52,343 bases of DNA from Indiicoccus explosivorum (GTDB lineage Bacteria; Bacillota; Bacilli; Bacillales_A; Planococcaceae). Location of the stretch: the NCBI RefSeq assembly GCF_002167005.1, contig NZ_NHTN01000019.1, positions 1 to 52,343 on the forward strand, given 5' to 3'. The first letter of the stretch is position 1. Every line of letters begins with the position of its first letter. The position numbers and the translations under genes were made by a program. The notes below the pieces were generated by a model, which saw only the letters and a list, made by a program, of their open reading frames with translations, had not been told where the DNA came from and did not search any database. Positions 17,627 through 28,147 of the stretch are shown one piece after another.

Positions 17627-17632
17627 GGCTGA

Positions 17633-17770
17633 GTTGAGCAATCACATATTTGTACCGCAGACAGCAGGGGCCAAGTGCTTAATCATCCTGCCGAGGTCAT
17701 GATCATTCCGGATTAACCTTTGAATGAGACTGATTCGCGCCTCCGTGTCTGTGACCGGAGGCTTTTCTTA
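17633..17770 (+). ncRNA. L10 ribosomal protein leader with attenuator
   Basis: The gap upstream of rplJ holds the conserved blocks CAGACAGCAGGGGCC, CTTAAT and CCTGCCGAGG that typify the Firmicutes L10 leader (Rfam family L10_leader). A terminator stem GCCTCCG / CGGAGGC (17739-17745 and 17756-17762) with a T tract follows. Excess L10(L12)4 is expected to bind the leader and lower expression. Confidence 0.88.
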
Positions 17771-17807
17771 TGGCGGTATAAGTAATAATCCTACAGGAGG
17801 TGCCAAA

Positions 17808-18311
17808 ATGAGCGTTAAAGCTATCGAAACGAAAAAAGTTAAAGTTCAGGAAATCGCAGACAAGTTCGCAGCTGCTGCCTCAGTTGTGGTCGTAGACTAC
17901 CGCGGTCTTGACGTGGCTGAAGTGACAGAGCTCCGTAAACAGCTCCGCGACGCAGGCGTTGAGTTCAAAGTGTACAAAAACACGATGACACGGCGCGCCA
18001 CTGAAGCGCAGGGCTTCGAAGCGATCAATGAATTCCTGACTGGACCGAATGCGATTGCATTCTCGAACGAGGATGTCGTTGCACCGGCCAAAATCATCAA
18101 CAACTTCGCGAAAACTCACGAAGCGCTTGAAATCAAAACGGGCATCATTGAAGGCAACGTTGCAACGGCCGCTGAAGTGCAGGCACTGGCAGATCTGCCA
18201 TCCCGCGAAGGCTTGCTTTCCATGGTTCTCAGCGTACTGCAAGCTCCGATGCGCAACTTCGCTCTCGCTACGAAAGCAGTTGCAGATCAGAAAGAAGAAC
18301 AGGGCGCTTAA
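17808..18311 (+). CDS. rplJ: 50S ribosomal protein L10
   Basis: L10 anchors L7/L12 dimers to the ribosome stalk. The 167-residue protein has '[20 protein letters not shown]' (about 24-43), the 'YKNTMTRRA' block and a C-terminal helix that binds L7/L12. ATG 17808 follows AGGAGG. A longer in-frame start at 17724 falls inside the attenuator and is rejected. Expression is set by the L10 leader. Confidence 0.97.
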   Translation: MSVKAIETKKVKVQEIADKFAAAASVVVVDYRGLDVAEVTELRKQLRDAGVEFKVYKNTMTRRATEAQGFEAINEFLTGPNAIAFSNEDVVAPAKIINNFAKTHEALEIKTGIIEGNVATAAEVQALADLPSREGLLSMVLSVLQAPMRNFALATKAVADQKEEQGA

Positions 18312-18365
18312 TCCGGCTGACCGGCTGACAGCGTAAAAAATATAACTTACCAGGAGGAACTAAAA

Positions 18366-18728
18366 ATGAACAACCAGCAAATCCTTGATGCAATCAAAGA
18401 AATGACAGTTCTCGAACTGAACGATCTCGTAAAAGCAATCGAAGAAGAATTCGGTGTAACTGCTGCTGCACCTGTGGCTGTAGCTGCTGGCGGCGGAGCT
18501 GCTGCTGAAGAAGAAAAAACTGAATTCGATCTCGTCCTCGCAAGCGCTGGCGATCAGAAGATCAAAGTCATCAAAGTGGTTCGTGAAATCACTGGTCTCG
18601 GCCTGAAAGAAGCGAAAGCGCTTGTTGACGAAGCTCCTAAAGCACTTAAAGAAGGCGTTTCGAAAGAAGAAGCTGAAGAAGCGAAAGGCAAACTTGAAGA
18701 AGTTGGCGCTTCTGTAGAAGTGAAGTAA
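18366..18728 (+). CDS. rplL: 50S ribosomal protein L7/L12
   Basis: L7/L12 recruits translational GTPases. The 120-residue acidic protein has an N-terminal dimerisation helix (1-33), an alanine-rich hinge (about 37-52) and the C-terminal factor-binding domain with '[16 protein letters not shown]'. AGGAGG is properly spaced. It lies 54 bases after rplJ and is followed by a terminator. Confidence 0.98.
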   Translation: MNNQQILDAIKEMTVLELNDLVKAIEEEFGVTAAAPVAVAAGGGAAAEEEKTEFDLVLASAGDQKIKVIKVVREITGLGLKEAKALVDEAPKALKEGVSKEEAEEAKGKLEEVGASVEVK

Positions 18729-18751
18729 TTCACGAATATGAATGGAACAAA

Positions 18752-18781
18752 AGCTCGTCATTAACACGGCGGGCTTTTTTT
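18752..18781 (+). terminator. Terminator after rplL
   Basis: An 8-bp stem (AGCTCGTC / GGCGGGCT, two G-U pairs) with an 8-base loop runs into seven T. Confidence 0.9.
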
Positions 18782-18802
18782 CTCATTCAAGGGAGGACCA
18801 GC

Positions 18803-19405
18803 ATGTCACAGCACTACTATTCCAAAAACCCTCAAGCAAAAAGCCGCCCTCAAGAATGGACATACACACTCCGCGGCACAGCCTTCCGCTTTCGGACGGA
18901 TTCGGGTGTTTTTAGCCGACAGGAAGTGGATTTCGGGTCGAAGCTTCTGATTGAAGCATTCGACTTTCCGGAAGTCCCCGGTCCCTTGGCGGATCTCGGA
19001 TCCGGCTATGGACCGGTCGGTCTTTCGCTGGCAAAAAGTTTTCCGGATCGGCTCGTCCATCTCGTTGACATAAATAACCGGGCGCTGGAACTGGCCCGTG
19101 TGAACGCTGAACTTAATGGCATCGGGAATGTTTCCATTTATGAAAGCGATGCACTGCTTGCAGCGGAAGATACAGAGTTCGCTGCAATCCTCACTAATCC
19201 GCCGATACGGGCAGGAAAAGAAACGGTTTTCCGCTTTTATGAGGAAGCCCATATGAAGCTGGCGCAAGGCGGTTCTCTTTGGGCAGTGATCCAGAAAAAG
19301 CAGGGAGCACCTTCCACTGAAAAAAAACTGACAGAACTGTTCGGCAATGTGCGGACGGCAGTTAAAGAAAAAGGCTATTTTGTTTTCTGTTCGATAAAAA
19401 ATTGA
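18803..19405 (+). CDS. ybxB: YbxB, RsmC-like class I methyltransferase
   Basis: The 200-residue protein is a single SAM-dependent methyltransferase domain: 'DFGSKLLIEAF', motif I 'LADLGSGYGPVGLSLA' (about 64-79) and 'TNPPIRAGK', the NPP motif of base-modifying rRNA methyltransferases. It matches the C-terminal half of RsmC (16S rRNA m2G1207) without RsmC's N-terminal domain. The rRNA target is inferred from the family. It starts 22 bases after the rplL terminator without a strong promoter of its own. Its stop codon lies inside the rpoB promoter. Confidence 0.88.
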   Translation: MSQHYYSKNPQAKSRPQEWTYTLRGTAFRFRTDSGVFSRQEVDFGSKLLIEAFDFPEVPGPLADLGSGYGPVGLSLAKSFPDRLVHLVDINNRALELARVNAELNGIGNVSIYESDALLAAEDTEFAAILTNPPIRAGKETVFRFYEEAHMKLAQGGSLWAVIQKKQGAPSTEKKLTELFGNVRTAVKEKGYFVFCSIKN

Positions 19406-19433
19406 CTTGACAAATCAGCTGTGATATTATAAT
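19402..19433 (+). promoter_or_regulatory. rpoB-rpoC promoter region with two overlapping arrangements
   Basis: Reading one: TTGACT (19402-19407), 17 bases, extended -10 TG-A-TATTAT (19422-19430). Reading two: TTGACA (19407-19412), 15 bases, TATAAT (19428-19433). The first has better spacing, the second better hexamers. Transcription would begin near 19437-19440. Confidence 0.8.
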
Positions 19434-19460
19434 TAAATGCTAAAAACTTTATTCTGAGAT

Positions 19461-19544
19461 CGTTTGCCCTTTTTTAGCCAGGGGAAACGAAGCACATACG
19501 CACAAGGTAACCGAAAATGAGTGATCCAAACTCGTTTTCTTTTT
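19461..19544 (+). promoter_or_regulatory. rpoB leader attenuator (terminator/antiterminator)
   Basis: A terminator-like hairpin GAAAATGAGT / ACTCGTTTTC (19513-19522 and 19530-19539) is followed by five T. An upstream GGAAACGA (19483-19490) can pair with TCGTTTTC (19532-19539) and would prevent it. The same segment can instead pair with CGTTTGCCC (19461-19469) as GGGGAAACG. This three-way exclusive pairing is the layout of an attenuator; function is inferred. Confidence 0.55.
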
Positions 19545-19613
19545 GTCTTCCGGTGCCCTTACGTTTTAAAGTGCCGACAAGACGCATAAATGCTTTATTG
19601 AGGGGTGAATGAG

Positions 19614-22600
19614 TTGGCAGGTCAACTAGTTCAGTACGGACAGCATCGTCAGCGCAGAAGTTTTTCAAGAATCAATGAGGTACTTGAACTTCCGAATCTC
19701 ATTGAAATCCAGACAGCATCCTATGACTGGTTCCTGGAGGAAGGGCTGCGCGAAATGTTCCGTGATATTTCGCCGATTGAAGATTTCACAGGAAACCTTT
19801 CCTTGGAATTCGTCGATTACAGCTTGGGTGAGCCAAAGTATTCAGTCGATGAGTCGAAGCAGCGCGATGTGACATTCGCTGCACCGCTCCGCGTTAAAGT
19901 ACGGCTGCATAATAAAGAGACGGATGAAGTGAAAGAGCAGGATGTCTTCATGGGGGATTTCCCACTCATGACAGAAACCGGCACATTCGTCATCAATGGA
20001 GCGGAACGCGTCATCGTGTCGCAGCTTGTACGTTCGCCGAGCGTTTATTTCCATGATAAGACTGACAAGAACGGGAAACGCGGCTTCGGAGCCACTGTTA
20101 TTCCAAACAGAGGAGCTTGGCTTGAATATGAGACCGATGCCAAGGATGTCGTGTACGTCAGAATTGACCGGACTCGAAAACTGCCGGTGACAGTACTGTT
20201 GCGTGCCCTTGGATTCGGATCAGACCAAGAAATCATCGACTTGATCGGCGATAATGAATTTCTCCAGAACACCCTTGAAAAAGATAATACGGAAAGCACA
20301 GAAAAAGCGCTCCTCGAGATCTACGAGCGCCTCCGTCCAGGGGAGCCTCCGACTGTAGAAAGCGCAAAGAGCCTGTTGTATTCACGGTTCTTCGACCCGA
20401 AACGCTATGATTTAGCGAACGTCGGACGTTATAAAATGAATAAAAAACTCCACATCAAGAATCGGCTGTTCAATCAGACAGTAGCTGAAACCCTGGCTGA
20501 TCCGGAAACAGGCGAGATTCTTGCGGAAGCAGGAACGGTCATCGACCGGCGGACGCTCGACAGACTGATTCCTAATTTGGAAAATGGCATCGGATTCCGC
20601 ACGATCTCAGAAGTGGGCGGCGTGCTGGATGAGGACATAACGATCCAGTCCATTAAGATTTATGCGCCGAATGATGAATCGCAGAAAGAAATCAATGTCA
20701 TCAGCAATGCATATATTGAAGACAAAGTGAAGCATATTACGCCTGCGGATATCGTCTCTTCCATCAGTTATTTCTTCAATCTGCTCTATGGCGTCGGCAA
20801 TACCGACGACATCGACCATTTGGGGAACCGGCGACTTCGGTCTGTCGGGGAGCTGCTGCAGAACCAATTCCGTATCGGGCTTTCCCGTATGGAACGTGTC
20901 GTGCGTGAGCGGATGTCGATCAACGACACGCAGACAATCGTGCCGCAGCAACTGATCAATATCCGTCCGGTCATTGCATCGATCAAAGAGTTCTTCGGAA
21001 GCTCTCAGCTTTCGCAGTTCATGGACCAGACGAACCCGCTTGCTGAACTGACGCACAAACGCCGTCTCTCGGCTCTCGGACCGGGTGGACTGACGCGGGA
21101 ACGTGCCGGGTTCGAAGTTCGGGACGTCCATTATTCCCACTATGGCCGCATGTGTCCGATTGAAACGCCGGAAGGTCCGAATATCGGTTTGATCAACTCA
21201 CTTTCTTCATACGCGAAAGTGAATAAATTCGGTTTCATCGAAACGCCATATCGCCATGTCGATCCGGAGACAGGGAAAGTCACCTCTCAAATCGACTACT
21301 TGACTGCAGATGAAGAAGACAACTATGTTGTAGCACAGGCGAATGCGCCGCTTAACGAAGATGGCTCTTTCCAGAACGAAGAAGTGGTTGCCCGTTTCCG
21401 CGGAGAAAACACCACTTTCAAACGGGAACGTATTGATTACATGGATGTATCACCGAAACAAGTTGTTTCGGCTGCTACAGCGTGTATCCCGTTCCTCGAG
21501 AACGACGACTCCAACCGTGCGCTCATGGGTGCGAACATGCAGCGGCAGGCAGTCCCGCTCCTTAATCCGGAAGCCCCGTTTGTCGGCACCGGAATGGAAC
21601 ATGTCAATGCGCGTGATTCAGGAGCGGCTGTCACTGCAAAGTATGATGGGATCGTCGAACATGTGGAAGCAAAAGAAATCCGGGTAAGGCGCATTGAGGA
21701 AGTTGGAGGAACCGAAGTCAAAGGAGACCTCACGACGTACCGGCTGCAGAAATTCATCCGTTCTAACCAAGGAACCAGCTATAACCAGCGGCCGAACGTA
21801 AAAGTCGGAGACCGCGTGAAAAAACGCGATATTCTGGCCGACGGCCCGTCGATGGAAAAAGGCGAGATGGCGCTTGGCCGGAACGTCCTTGTCGGCTTCA
21901 TGACATGGGAAGGTTTCAACTACGAAGATGCCGTCATTATGAGTGAACGACTTGTAAAGGACGACGTCTACACTTCTGTTCACATTGAGGAATATGAATC
22001 GGATGCCCGTGATACGAAACTCGGACCTGAAGAAATTACACGCGACATTCCGAACGTCGGCGAAGATGCCCTCCGGAATCTGGATGACCGTGGGATCATC
22101 CGCATTGGTGCGGAAGTGAAAGACGGTGATATCCTCGTCGGTAAAGTCACACCGAAAGGGATGACGGAACTGACAGCGGAAGAGCGGCTCCTTCACGCGA
22201 TTTTCGGTGAAAAAGCGCGTGAAGTCCGGGATACTTCTCTCCGTGTGCCGCATGGTGCAGGCGGTATTGTATTGGACGTCAAGATCTTCAATCGGGAAGA
22301 TGGCGATGAACTGCCGCCGGGTGTCAACCAGCTTGTGCGTGTCTACATTGTTCAGAAACGGAAAATTTCAGTCGGTGACAAGATGGCCGGCCGTCACGGG
22401 AATAAAGGGGTCATCTCCCGGATTCTTCCTGAAGAGGATATGCCATTCCTGCCTGATGGAACACCGATTGATATTATGCTCAATCCGCTCGGGGTGCCTT
22501 CGCGGATGAATATCGGTCAGGTACTTGAACTTCATCTCGGCATGGCCGCCCGCTCGCTCGGTCTTCATATGGCTTCTGCAGTATTTGATGGAGCGAATGA

Positions 22601-23165
22601 AGAAGATGTATGGGAAACAATGGAAGAAGCCGGCATGTCACGTGACGGAAAGACGGTCCTTTACGACGGCCGTTCCGGTGAACCGTTCGATAACCGTGTT
22701 TCGGTCGGAGTGATGTACATGATCAAACTGGCGCACATGGTTGATGATAAACTTCATGCGCGTTCAACAGGTCCTTATTCACTTGTTACACAGCAGCCGC
22801 TCGGCGGTAAAGCCCAGTTTGGCGGGCAGCGTTTTGGAGAGATGGAGGTATGGGCGCTTGAAGCATATGGAGCGGCCTACACACTCCAGGAAATTCTGAC
22901 AGTGAAATCGGATGATGTTGTCGGACGTGTGAAAACGTACGAAGCGATCGTCAAGGGTGACAGTGTGCCGGAGCCAAGTGTTCCGGAATCGTTCAAGGTG
23001 TTGATCAAAGAGCTCCAGAGCCTTGGTATGGACGTGAAGATGCTGACGGCTGACGACGAAGAAATCGAACTCCGTGATCTGGATGATGAAGAGGATCTCC
23101 AGCCGGCGGACTCATTGAACATCATGCCTGCAGCGGAAGAAGAACCTGCAGGACTGGTTGACTGA
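19614..23165 (+). CDS. rpoB: RNA polymerase beta subunit
   Basis: RpoB forms one pincer of RNA polymerase and part of the active site. The 1183-residue protein is collinear with B. subtilis RpoB through the fork loop. The rifampicin region ('[20 protein letters not shown]', about 462-481) carries the sensitive-type residues as far as I can tell. The C-terminal '[20 protein letters not shown]' clamp motif is present. The TTG at 19614 is chosen because AGGGGTGA (19601-19608) is five bases upstream and it gives the family N-terminus (AGQLVQYG). An in-frame GTG at 19605 overlaps the Shine-Dalgarno. Confidence 0.98.
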   Translation: MAGQLVQYGQHRQRRSFSRINEVLELPNLIEIQTASYDWFLEEGLREMFRDISPIEDFTGNLSLEFVDYSLGEPKYSVDESKQRDVTFAAPLRVKVRLHNKETDEVKEQDVFMGDFPLMTETGTFVINGAERVIVSQLVRSPSVYFHDKTDKNGKRGFGATVIPNRGAWLEYETDAKDVVYVRIDRTRKLPVTVLLRALGFGSDQEIIDLIGDNEFLQNTLEKDNTESTEKALLEIYERLRPGEPPTVESAKSLLYSRFFDPKRYDLANVGRYKMNKKLHIKNRLFNQTVAETLADPETGEILAEAGTVIDRRTLDRLIPNLENGIGFRTISEVGGVLDEDITIQSIKIYAPNDESQKEINVISNAYIEDKVKHITPADIVSSISYFFNLLYGVGNTDDIDHLGNRRLRSVGELLQNQFRIGLSRMERVVRERMSINDTQTIVPQQLINIRPVIASIKEFFGSSQLSQFMDQTNPLAELTHKRRLSALGPGGLTRERAGFEVRDVHYSHYGRMCPIETPEGPNIGLINSLSSYAKVNKFGFIETPYRHVDPETGKVTSQIDYLTADEEDNYVVAQANAPLNEDGSFQNEEVVARFRGENTTFKRERIDYMDVSPKQVVSAATACIPFLENDDSNRALMGANMQRQAVPLLNPEAPFVGTGMEHVNARDSGAAVTAKYDGIVEHVEAKEIRVRRIEEVGGTEVKGDLTTYRLQKFIRSNQGTSYNQRPNVKVGDRVKKRDILADGPSMEKGEMALGRNVLVGFMTWEGFNYEDAVIMSERLVKDDVYTSVHIEEYESDARDTKLGPEEITRDIPNVGEDALRNLDDRGIIRIGAEVKDGDILVGKVTPKGMTELTAEERLLHAIFGEKAREVRDTSLRVPHGAGGIVLDVKIFNREDGDELPPGVNQLVRVYIVQKRKISVGDKMAGRHGNKGVISRILPEEDMPFLPDGTPIDIMLNPLGVPSRMNIGQVLELHLGMAARSLGLHMASAVFDGANEEDVWETMEEAGMSRDGKTVLYDGRSGEPFDNRVSVGVMYMIKLAHMVDDKLHARSTGPYSLVTQQPLGGKAQFGGQRFGEMEVWALEAYGAAYTLQEILTVKSDDVVGRVKTYEAIVKGDSVPEPSVPESFKVLIKELQSLGMDVKMLTADDEEIELRDLDDEEDLQPADSLNIMPAAEEEPAGLVD

Positions 23166-23170
23166 TCTGA

Positions 23171-23213
23171 GGAAGATGGACTGCTTTTGCAGTCCTCTTC
23201 CCATCTGTTTTTT
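23171..23213 (+). terminator. Hairpin with T tract between rpoB and rpoC
   Basis: GACTGC / GCAGTC with a TTTT loop is extended by GGAAGA / TCTTCC, or alternatively by AGATG / CATCT nearer the T run (23208-23213). It lies just after the rpoB stop. Since rpoC has no visible promoter of its own, it would act as a partial terminator or processing site. Confidence 0.55.
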
Positions 23214-23269
23214 GCAAAACAAGAGGAAAAGCCGGACAGAAACTCGACATAAAAAGGGAGGCAGGCTCC

Positions 23270-26200
23270 TTGATAGATGTTAACAACTTTGAATATATGA
23301 AGATCGGTTTAGCTTCACCGGATAAAATCCGTTCGTGGTCTTACGGGGAAGTCAAAAAACCGGAAACAATCAATTACCGCACCTTGAAGCCCGAGAAAGA
23401 CGGCCTGTTCTGTGAGCGCATTTTCGGACCGACGAAAGACTGGGAATGCCATTGCGGAAAGTACAAGCGAGTCCGCTACAAGGGCGTTGTCTGTGATCGC
23501 TGTGGTGTTGAAGTCACCCGCGCAAAAGTCCGCCGCGAGCGGATGGGCCATATTGAACTGGCTGCCTCTGTATCGCACATCTGGTACTTTAAGGGCATTC
23601 CGAGCCGAATGGGTCTCATCTTGGATATTTCACCGCGGTCTCTGGAAGAAGTTATTTATTTTGCTTCTTACGTAGTCATTGACCCGGCAGATACCCCGCT
23701 TGAGAAAAAACAGCTTCTGTCTGAAAAAGAATACCGGGCTTACCGCGAGAAGTACGGCCGTAAATTCCAGGCAGCTATGGGCGCGGAAGCGATCAAGCGT
23801 CTTCTCCAGGAAATCGATCTTGAAAAGGAAACCGATATCCTGAAAGAGGAACTGAAAACCGCACAGGGACAGCGGCGCACCCGGGCAATCAAGCGTTTGG
23901 AAGTTGTGGAGTCATTCCGCAACTCGGGTAACCGGCCTGAATGGATGGTGCTCGACGTACTGCCGGTCATTCCGCCGGAACTCCGCCCGATGGTACAGCT
24001 CGACGGTGGGCGTTTCGCGACATCTGACCTGAACGATCTGTACCGCCGCGTAATCAACCGGAACAACCGTCTGAAACGCCTGCTGGATCTCGGGGCGCCG
24101 AGCATTATTGTTCAGAACGAAAAACGGATGCTGCAGGAAGCGGTTGATGCACTGATCGATAACGGACGCCGCGGCCGTCCAGTCACAGGGCCGGGTAACC
24201 GTCCGCTCAAATCCCTCTCTCACATGCTGAAAGGGAAACAGGGCCGTTTCCGTCAGAACCTTCTCGGAAAACGGGTCGATTATTCCGGCCGTTCTGTTAT
24301 TGTTGTCGGACCGAACTTAAAAATGTACCAGTGCGGGCTTCCAAGGGAAATGGCGATCGAACTGTTCAAGCCGTTCGTCATGAAAGAATTGGTCGAACGC
24401 GGACTTGCGCATAACATTAAGAGCGCAAAACGTAAAATCGAGCGTCTTCACTCGGAAGTATGGGATGTCCTCGAAGAAGTCATCAAGGAGCACCCGGTTC
24501 TCCTGAACCGTGCACCGACGCTCCACCGTCTTGGTATCCAGGCATTCGAGCCGACGCTTGTCGAGGGACGCGCAATCCGTCTGCATCCGCTCGTCTGTAC
24601 GGCATACAATGCCGACTTCGACGGTGACCAGATGGCTGTCCACGTGCCGCTCTCTTCAGAAGCGCAGGCAGAGGCCCGTCTTCTGATGCTCGCAGCCCAG
24701 AACATCCTGAACCCGAAAGACGGGAAGCCGGTTGTTACACCGTCACAGGATATGGTTCTCGGTAACTATTACCTGACGCTTGAGCGCAAAAATGCAACAG
24801 GCGAAGGTTCAGTGTTCTACGGGCCGGATGAAGTAATGATTGCGTACCGGAACGGTCATGTTCACCTGCATTCGCGGATCGCGATTAAAGCTTCATCTGT
24901 GAACAATCCGACATTTACAGAAGAGCAGAATAAGATGCTTCTCCTGACGACGGTCGGGAAAGTAATCTTTAATGAAATTCTGCCGAAATCGTTCCCGTAT
25001 ATTAATGAACCGACCGATTTCAACTTGCAGGAAGAAACACCGGCTAAATACTTCGTATCGCCTGATACAGATGTACGGGCCCATTTCGAAAATGCCGAAC
25101 TCGTCCAGCCGTTCAAGAAGAAAATCCTTGGAAACATCATCGCAGAAGTGTTCAAACGGTTCCATATCACGGAAACGTCCCGGATGCTTGACCGCATGAA
25201 GAACCTTGGGTTCAGCTATTCCACAAAAGCGGGTATCACCATCGGTATTTCAGACATTGTGGTATTGCCGGATAAAGGCGAGATTCTTGAAGAAGCGCAA
25301 GATAAAGTGGATAAAGTGACGAAGCAGTTCCGCCGCGGTCTTATTACAGAAGAAGAGCGCTATGAACGCGTTATTTCTTACTGGAGCCAAGCGAAGGATG
25401 TCATTCAGGACAAGCTGATGGCGTCACTTGACAATTTGAATCCAATCTTCATGATGAGCGATTCCGGTGCGCGTGGTAACGCATCGAACTTCACACAGCT
25501 CGCAGGTATGCGCGGTCTCATGGCCAACCCGGCCGGCCGGATCATCGAACTTCCGATCAAGTCGTCGTTCCGTGAAGGCCTTACGGTACTCGAGTACTTT
25601 ATTTCGACGCACGGAGCGCGTAAAGGTCTTGCCGATACAGCTCTGAAAACGGCTGACTCCGGTTATCTGACCCGCCGTCTTGTTGATGTGGCACAGGATG
25701 TCATCGTCCGGGAAGACGATTGCGGAACAGATCGGGGCCTGCTTGTCGGCTCCTTGATGGAAGGCACAGAAGTGATTGAGGAACTCGAGGAACGGATTGT
25801 CGGCCGCCACACGAAAAAGACGATCCGCCATCCGGAGACGAAAGAAGTGCTCCTTGCGAGAGATGAACTTATCACGGAAGATGCCGCACGTACAATTGTC
25901 GAAGCGGGAATAAAGGAAGTTACCATCCGTTCGGCATTCACATGTAACACAAAGCATGGTGTATGTAAGAAATGCTACGGTACGAACCTGGCAACGGGTG
26001 AAGAAGTCGAAGTGGGCGAAGCGGTCGGTATCATCGCTGCCCAATCAATCGGCGAACCGGGCACACAGCTGACGATGCGGACATTCCATACAGGCGGAGT
26101 GGCAGGCAGCGATATCACGCAAGGTCTTCCGCGTATCCAGGAGATTTTTGAATCCCGGAATCCGAAAGGTCAGGCAGTCATCAGTGAAATCACCGGGACT

Positions 26201-26872
26201 GTCACGTCAGTCGATGAAATCCGCGAAGGCCAGAAGGAGATCACAATCCAAGGTGACGTGGAAACCCGGAAATATTCGACTCCGTATAACGCACGGCTCC
26301 GGGTAGCTGAGAATGATCAGATCACGCGCGGACAAGTGCTAACGGAAGGATCGATTGATCCAAAAGAATTGCTGCGCGTGAAAGATGTCGCTTCTGTGCA
26401 GGAATACCTGCTTAAGGAAGTACAGAAAGTCTACCGGATGCAGGGCGTTGAAATCGGCGATAAACACGTCGAGGTCATGGTCCGTCAAATGCTCCGCAAA
26501 GTGCGCGTCATTGAAGCGGGGGATACGGATCTCCTGCCGGGGTCCCTCCTGGATATCCATCAGTTCACCGAAGCGAATGCGAAAGCGGTCACGGAAGGCA
26601 ATATGCCGGCAACAAGCCGGCCGGTCATCCTCGGGATCACCAAAGCATCGCTGGAGACAGAATCGTTCCTTTCTGCTGCTTCTTTCCAGGAAACCACACG
26701 TGTCCTGACAGATGCAGCGATCAAAGGCAAGCGGGATGAACTTCTCGGCCTTAAGGAAAATGTCATCATCGGCAAGCTGGTTCCAGCCGGAACAGGCATG
26801 CAGCGCTACCGTCAGATCGAACTTGACGGTGTCGAGGAAGAAACGGCGGAAGAAGCGGTCAGCGCCGAGTAA
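23270..26872 (+). CDS. rpoC: RNA polymerase beta' subunit
   Basis: RpoC carries the catalytic magnesium and the clamp. The 1200-residue protein has the N-terminal zinc site C60/C62/C75/C78, the catalytic '[12 protein letters not shown]' with D449, D451 and D453, the bridge and trigger-helix region ('[18 protein letters not shown]'), and a second zinc site ('DDCGTDRG', '[12 protein letters not shown]'). The start is TTG at 23270, eight bases after AGGGAGG, giving the family N-terminus 'DVNNFEYM'. Length matches B. subtilis (1199). Confidence 0.98.
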   Translation: MIDVNNFEYMKIGLASPDKIRSWSYGEVKKPETINYRTLKPEKDGLFCERIFGPTKDWECHCGKYKRVRYKGVVCDRCGVEVTRAKVRRERMGHIELAASVSHIWYFKGIPSRMGLILDISPRSLEEVIYFASYVVIDPADTPLEKKQLLSEKEYRAYREKYGRKFQAAMGAEAIKRLLQEIDLEKETDILKEELKTAQGQRRTRAIKRLEVVESFRNSGNRPEWMVLDVLPVIPPELRPMVQLDGGRFATSDLNDLYRRVINRNNRLKRLLDLGAPSIIVQNEKRMLQEAVDALIDNGRRGRPVTGPGNRPLKSLSHMLKGKQGRFRQNLLGKRVDYSGRSVIVVGPNLKMYQCGLPREMAIELFKPFVMKELVERGLAHNIKSAKRKIERLHSEVWDVLEEVIKEHPVLLNRAPTLHRLGIQAFEPTLVEGRAIRLHPLVCTAYNADFDGDQMAVHVPLSSEAQAEARLLMLAAQNILNPKDGKPVVTPSQDMVLGNYYLTLERKNATGEGSVFYGPDEVMIAYRNGHVHLHSRIAIKASSVNNPTFTEEQNKMLLLTTVGKVIFNEILPKSFPYINEPTDFNLQEETPAKYFVSPDTDVRAHFENAELVQPFKKKILGNIIAEVFKRFHITETSRMLDRMKNLGFSYSTKAGITIGISDIVVLPDKGEILEEAQDKVDKVTKQFRRGLITEEERYERVISYWSQAKDVIQDKLMASLDNLNPIFMMSDSGARGNASNFTQLAGMRGLMANPAGRIIELPIKSSFREGLTVLEYFISTHGARKGLADTALKTADSGYLTRRLVDVAQDVIVREDDCGTDRGLLVGSLMEGTEVIEELEERIVGRHTKKTIRHPETKEVLLARDELITEDAARTIVEAGIKEVTIRSAFTCNTKHGVCKKCYGTNLATGEEVEVGEAVGIIAAQSIGEPGTQLTMRTFHTGGVAGSDITQGLPRIQEIFESRNPKGQAVISEITGTVTSVDEIREGQKEITIQGDVETRKYSTPYNARLRVAENDQITRGQVLTEGSIDPKELLRVKDVASVQEYLLKEVQKVYRMQGVEIGDKHVEVMVRQMLRKVRVIEAGDTDLLPGSLLDIHQFTEANAKAVTEGNMPATSRPVILGITKASLETESFLSAASFQETTRVLTDAAIKGKRDELLGLKENVIIGKLVPAGTGMQRYRQIELDGVEEETAEEAVSAE

Positions 26873-26894
26873 GCGGGAAACCGTACCATATACA

Positions 26895-26934
26895 TTCCGG
26901 GGAATCCACAACGGAGTTCCCCGGAACATTTTTT
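26895..26934 (+). terminator. Terminator after rpoC
   Basis: A perfect 10-bp stem (TTCCGGGGAA / TTCCCCGGAA) with a 12-base loop is followed by a T run. Confidence 0.92.
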
Positions 26935-26943
26935 GATTATCAG

Positions 26944-26972
26944 TTGACACTGGAATCGAAGGATGATAACAT
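26944..26972 (+). promoter_or_regulatory. Sigma-A promoter of the str operon
   Basis: A perfect TTGACA (26944-26949), a 17-base spacer and an extended -10 TG-A-TAACAT (26964-26972) lie ten bases after the rpoC terminator. The leader to rpsL is about 184 bases. B. subtilis has rplGB in this gap; no such gene is present here. Confidence 0.88.
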
Positions 26973-27039
26973 GTTGAAGGTTGATAATTAACGGTCCCTG
27001 AACAAAAAAGGGCTGTACTATCATTGGCGGAAAACAGAA

Positions 27040-27131
27040 CAGCGAGCGCAATGCGCAGCTGATGCAGTTTTTGTGTGCAAAACACAAAGACTTTGTTTTT
27101 GCCCAAAAAATGAACCACCTGGATGTGTGGT
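27040..27131 (+). ncRNA. Structured rpsL leader (three hairpins)
   Basis: Three inverted repeats lie between the str promoter and rpsL. CAGC-GCGC / GCGC-GCTG spans 27040-27061. TTTGTGT / ACACAAA is at about 27069-27088 and is exclusive with GCAAAA-ACAAA / TTTGTTTTTGC (27077-27102). ACCAC / GTGGT is at 27114-27131. I do not recognise a known Rfam family. A regulatory role is inferred. Confidence 0.4.
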
Positions 27132-27162
27132 ATTAAGAATTAAATGAGAGGAGGACCTATCG

Positions 27163-27582
27163 ATGCCTACAATTAACCAATTGGTACGTAAGCCTCGTAA
27201 ATCCAAAAGCAGCAAATCTGACTCACCGGCTTTGAACAAAGGCTATAACAGCTTCAAGAAAAGCCAGACAGACGTGAGCTCACCGCAGAAGCGCGGAGTC
27301 TGCACACGTGTCGGAACAATGACACCGAAGAAACCAAACTCGGCACTCCGTAAATACGCACGTGTCCGTCTGACGAACCAGATTGAAGTGACAGCTTATA
27401 TCCCGGGTGAAGGACACAACCTGCAGGAACACAGCGTCGTGCTGATCCGCGGCGGCCGTGTAAAAGACCTTCCGGGTGTGCGTTACCATATCGTGCGCGG
27501 TGCGCTTGATACTGCCGGTGTTAACAACCGTATGCAAAGCCGTTCCCTTTACGGTACGAAAAGACCGAAAGAGAAAAAATAA
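27163..27582 (+). CDS. rpsL: 30S ribosomal protein S12
   Basis: S12 monitors codon-anticodon pairing at the A site. The 139-residue protein has the low-GC Gram-positive insertion near the N-terminus, the conserved '[15 protein letters not shown]' with K56 (the streptomycin-resistance position) in its sensitive state, and '[17 protein letters not shown]' with the second such lysine. It is the first gene of rpsL-rpsG-fusA-tuf. AGGAGG is well spaced. Confidence 0.98.
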   Translation: MPTINQLVRKPRKSKSSKSDSPALNKGYNSFKKSQTDVSSPQKRGVCTRVGTMTPKKPNSALRKYARVRLTNQIEVTAYIPGEGHNLQEHSVVLIRGGRVKDLPGVRYHIVRGALDTAGVNNRMQSRSLYGTKRPKEKK

Positions 27583-27605
27583 GTATCACCATAGAAGTGA
27601 ACTAA

Positions 27606-28094
<489 letters not shown>

Positions 28095-28147
28095 TCTTTA
28101 TTTCCTTTTACTAGCATCTCAAAACGAAACGGAAGGAGAAAGACCAC

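Noticed and set aside
17724-17807. Upstream start for rplJ
   Set aside because: It falls in the L10 leader attenuator. The ATG at 17808 with AGGAGG is the family start.
26339-27118. 259-codon minus-strand frame opposite rpoC and the rpsL leader
   Set aside because: It is antisense to conserved coding sequence, with composition typical of a shadow frame and no family resemblance.
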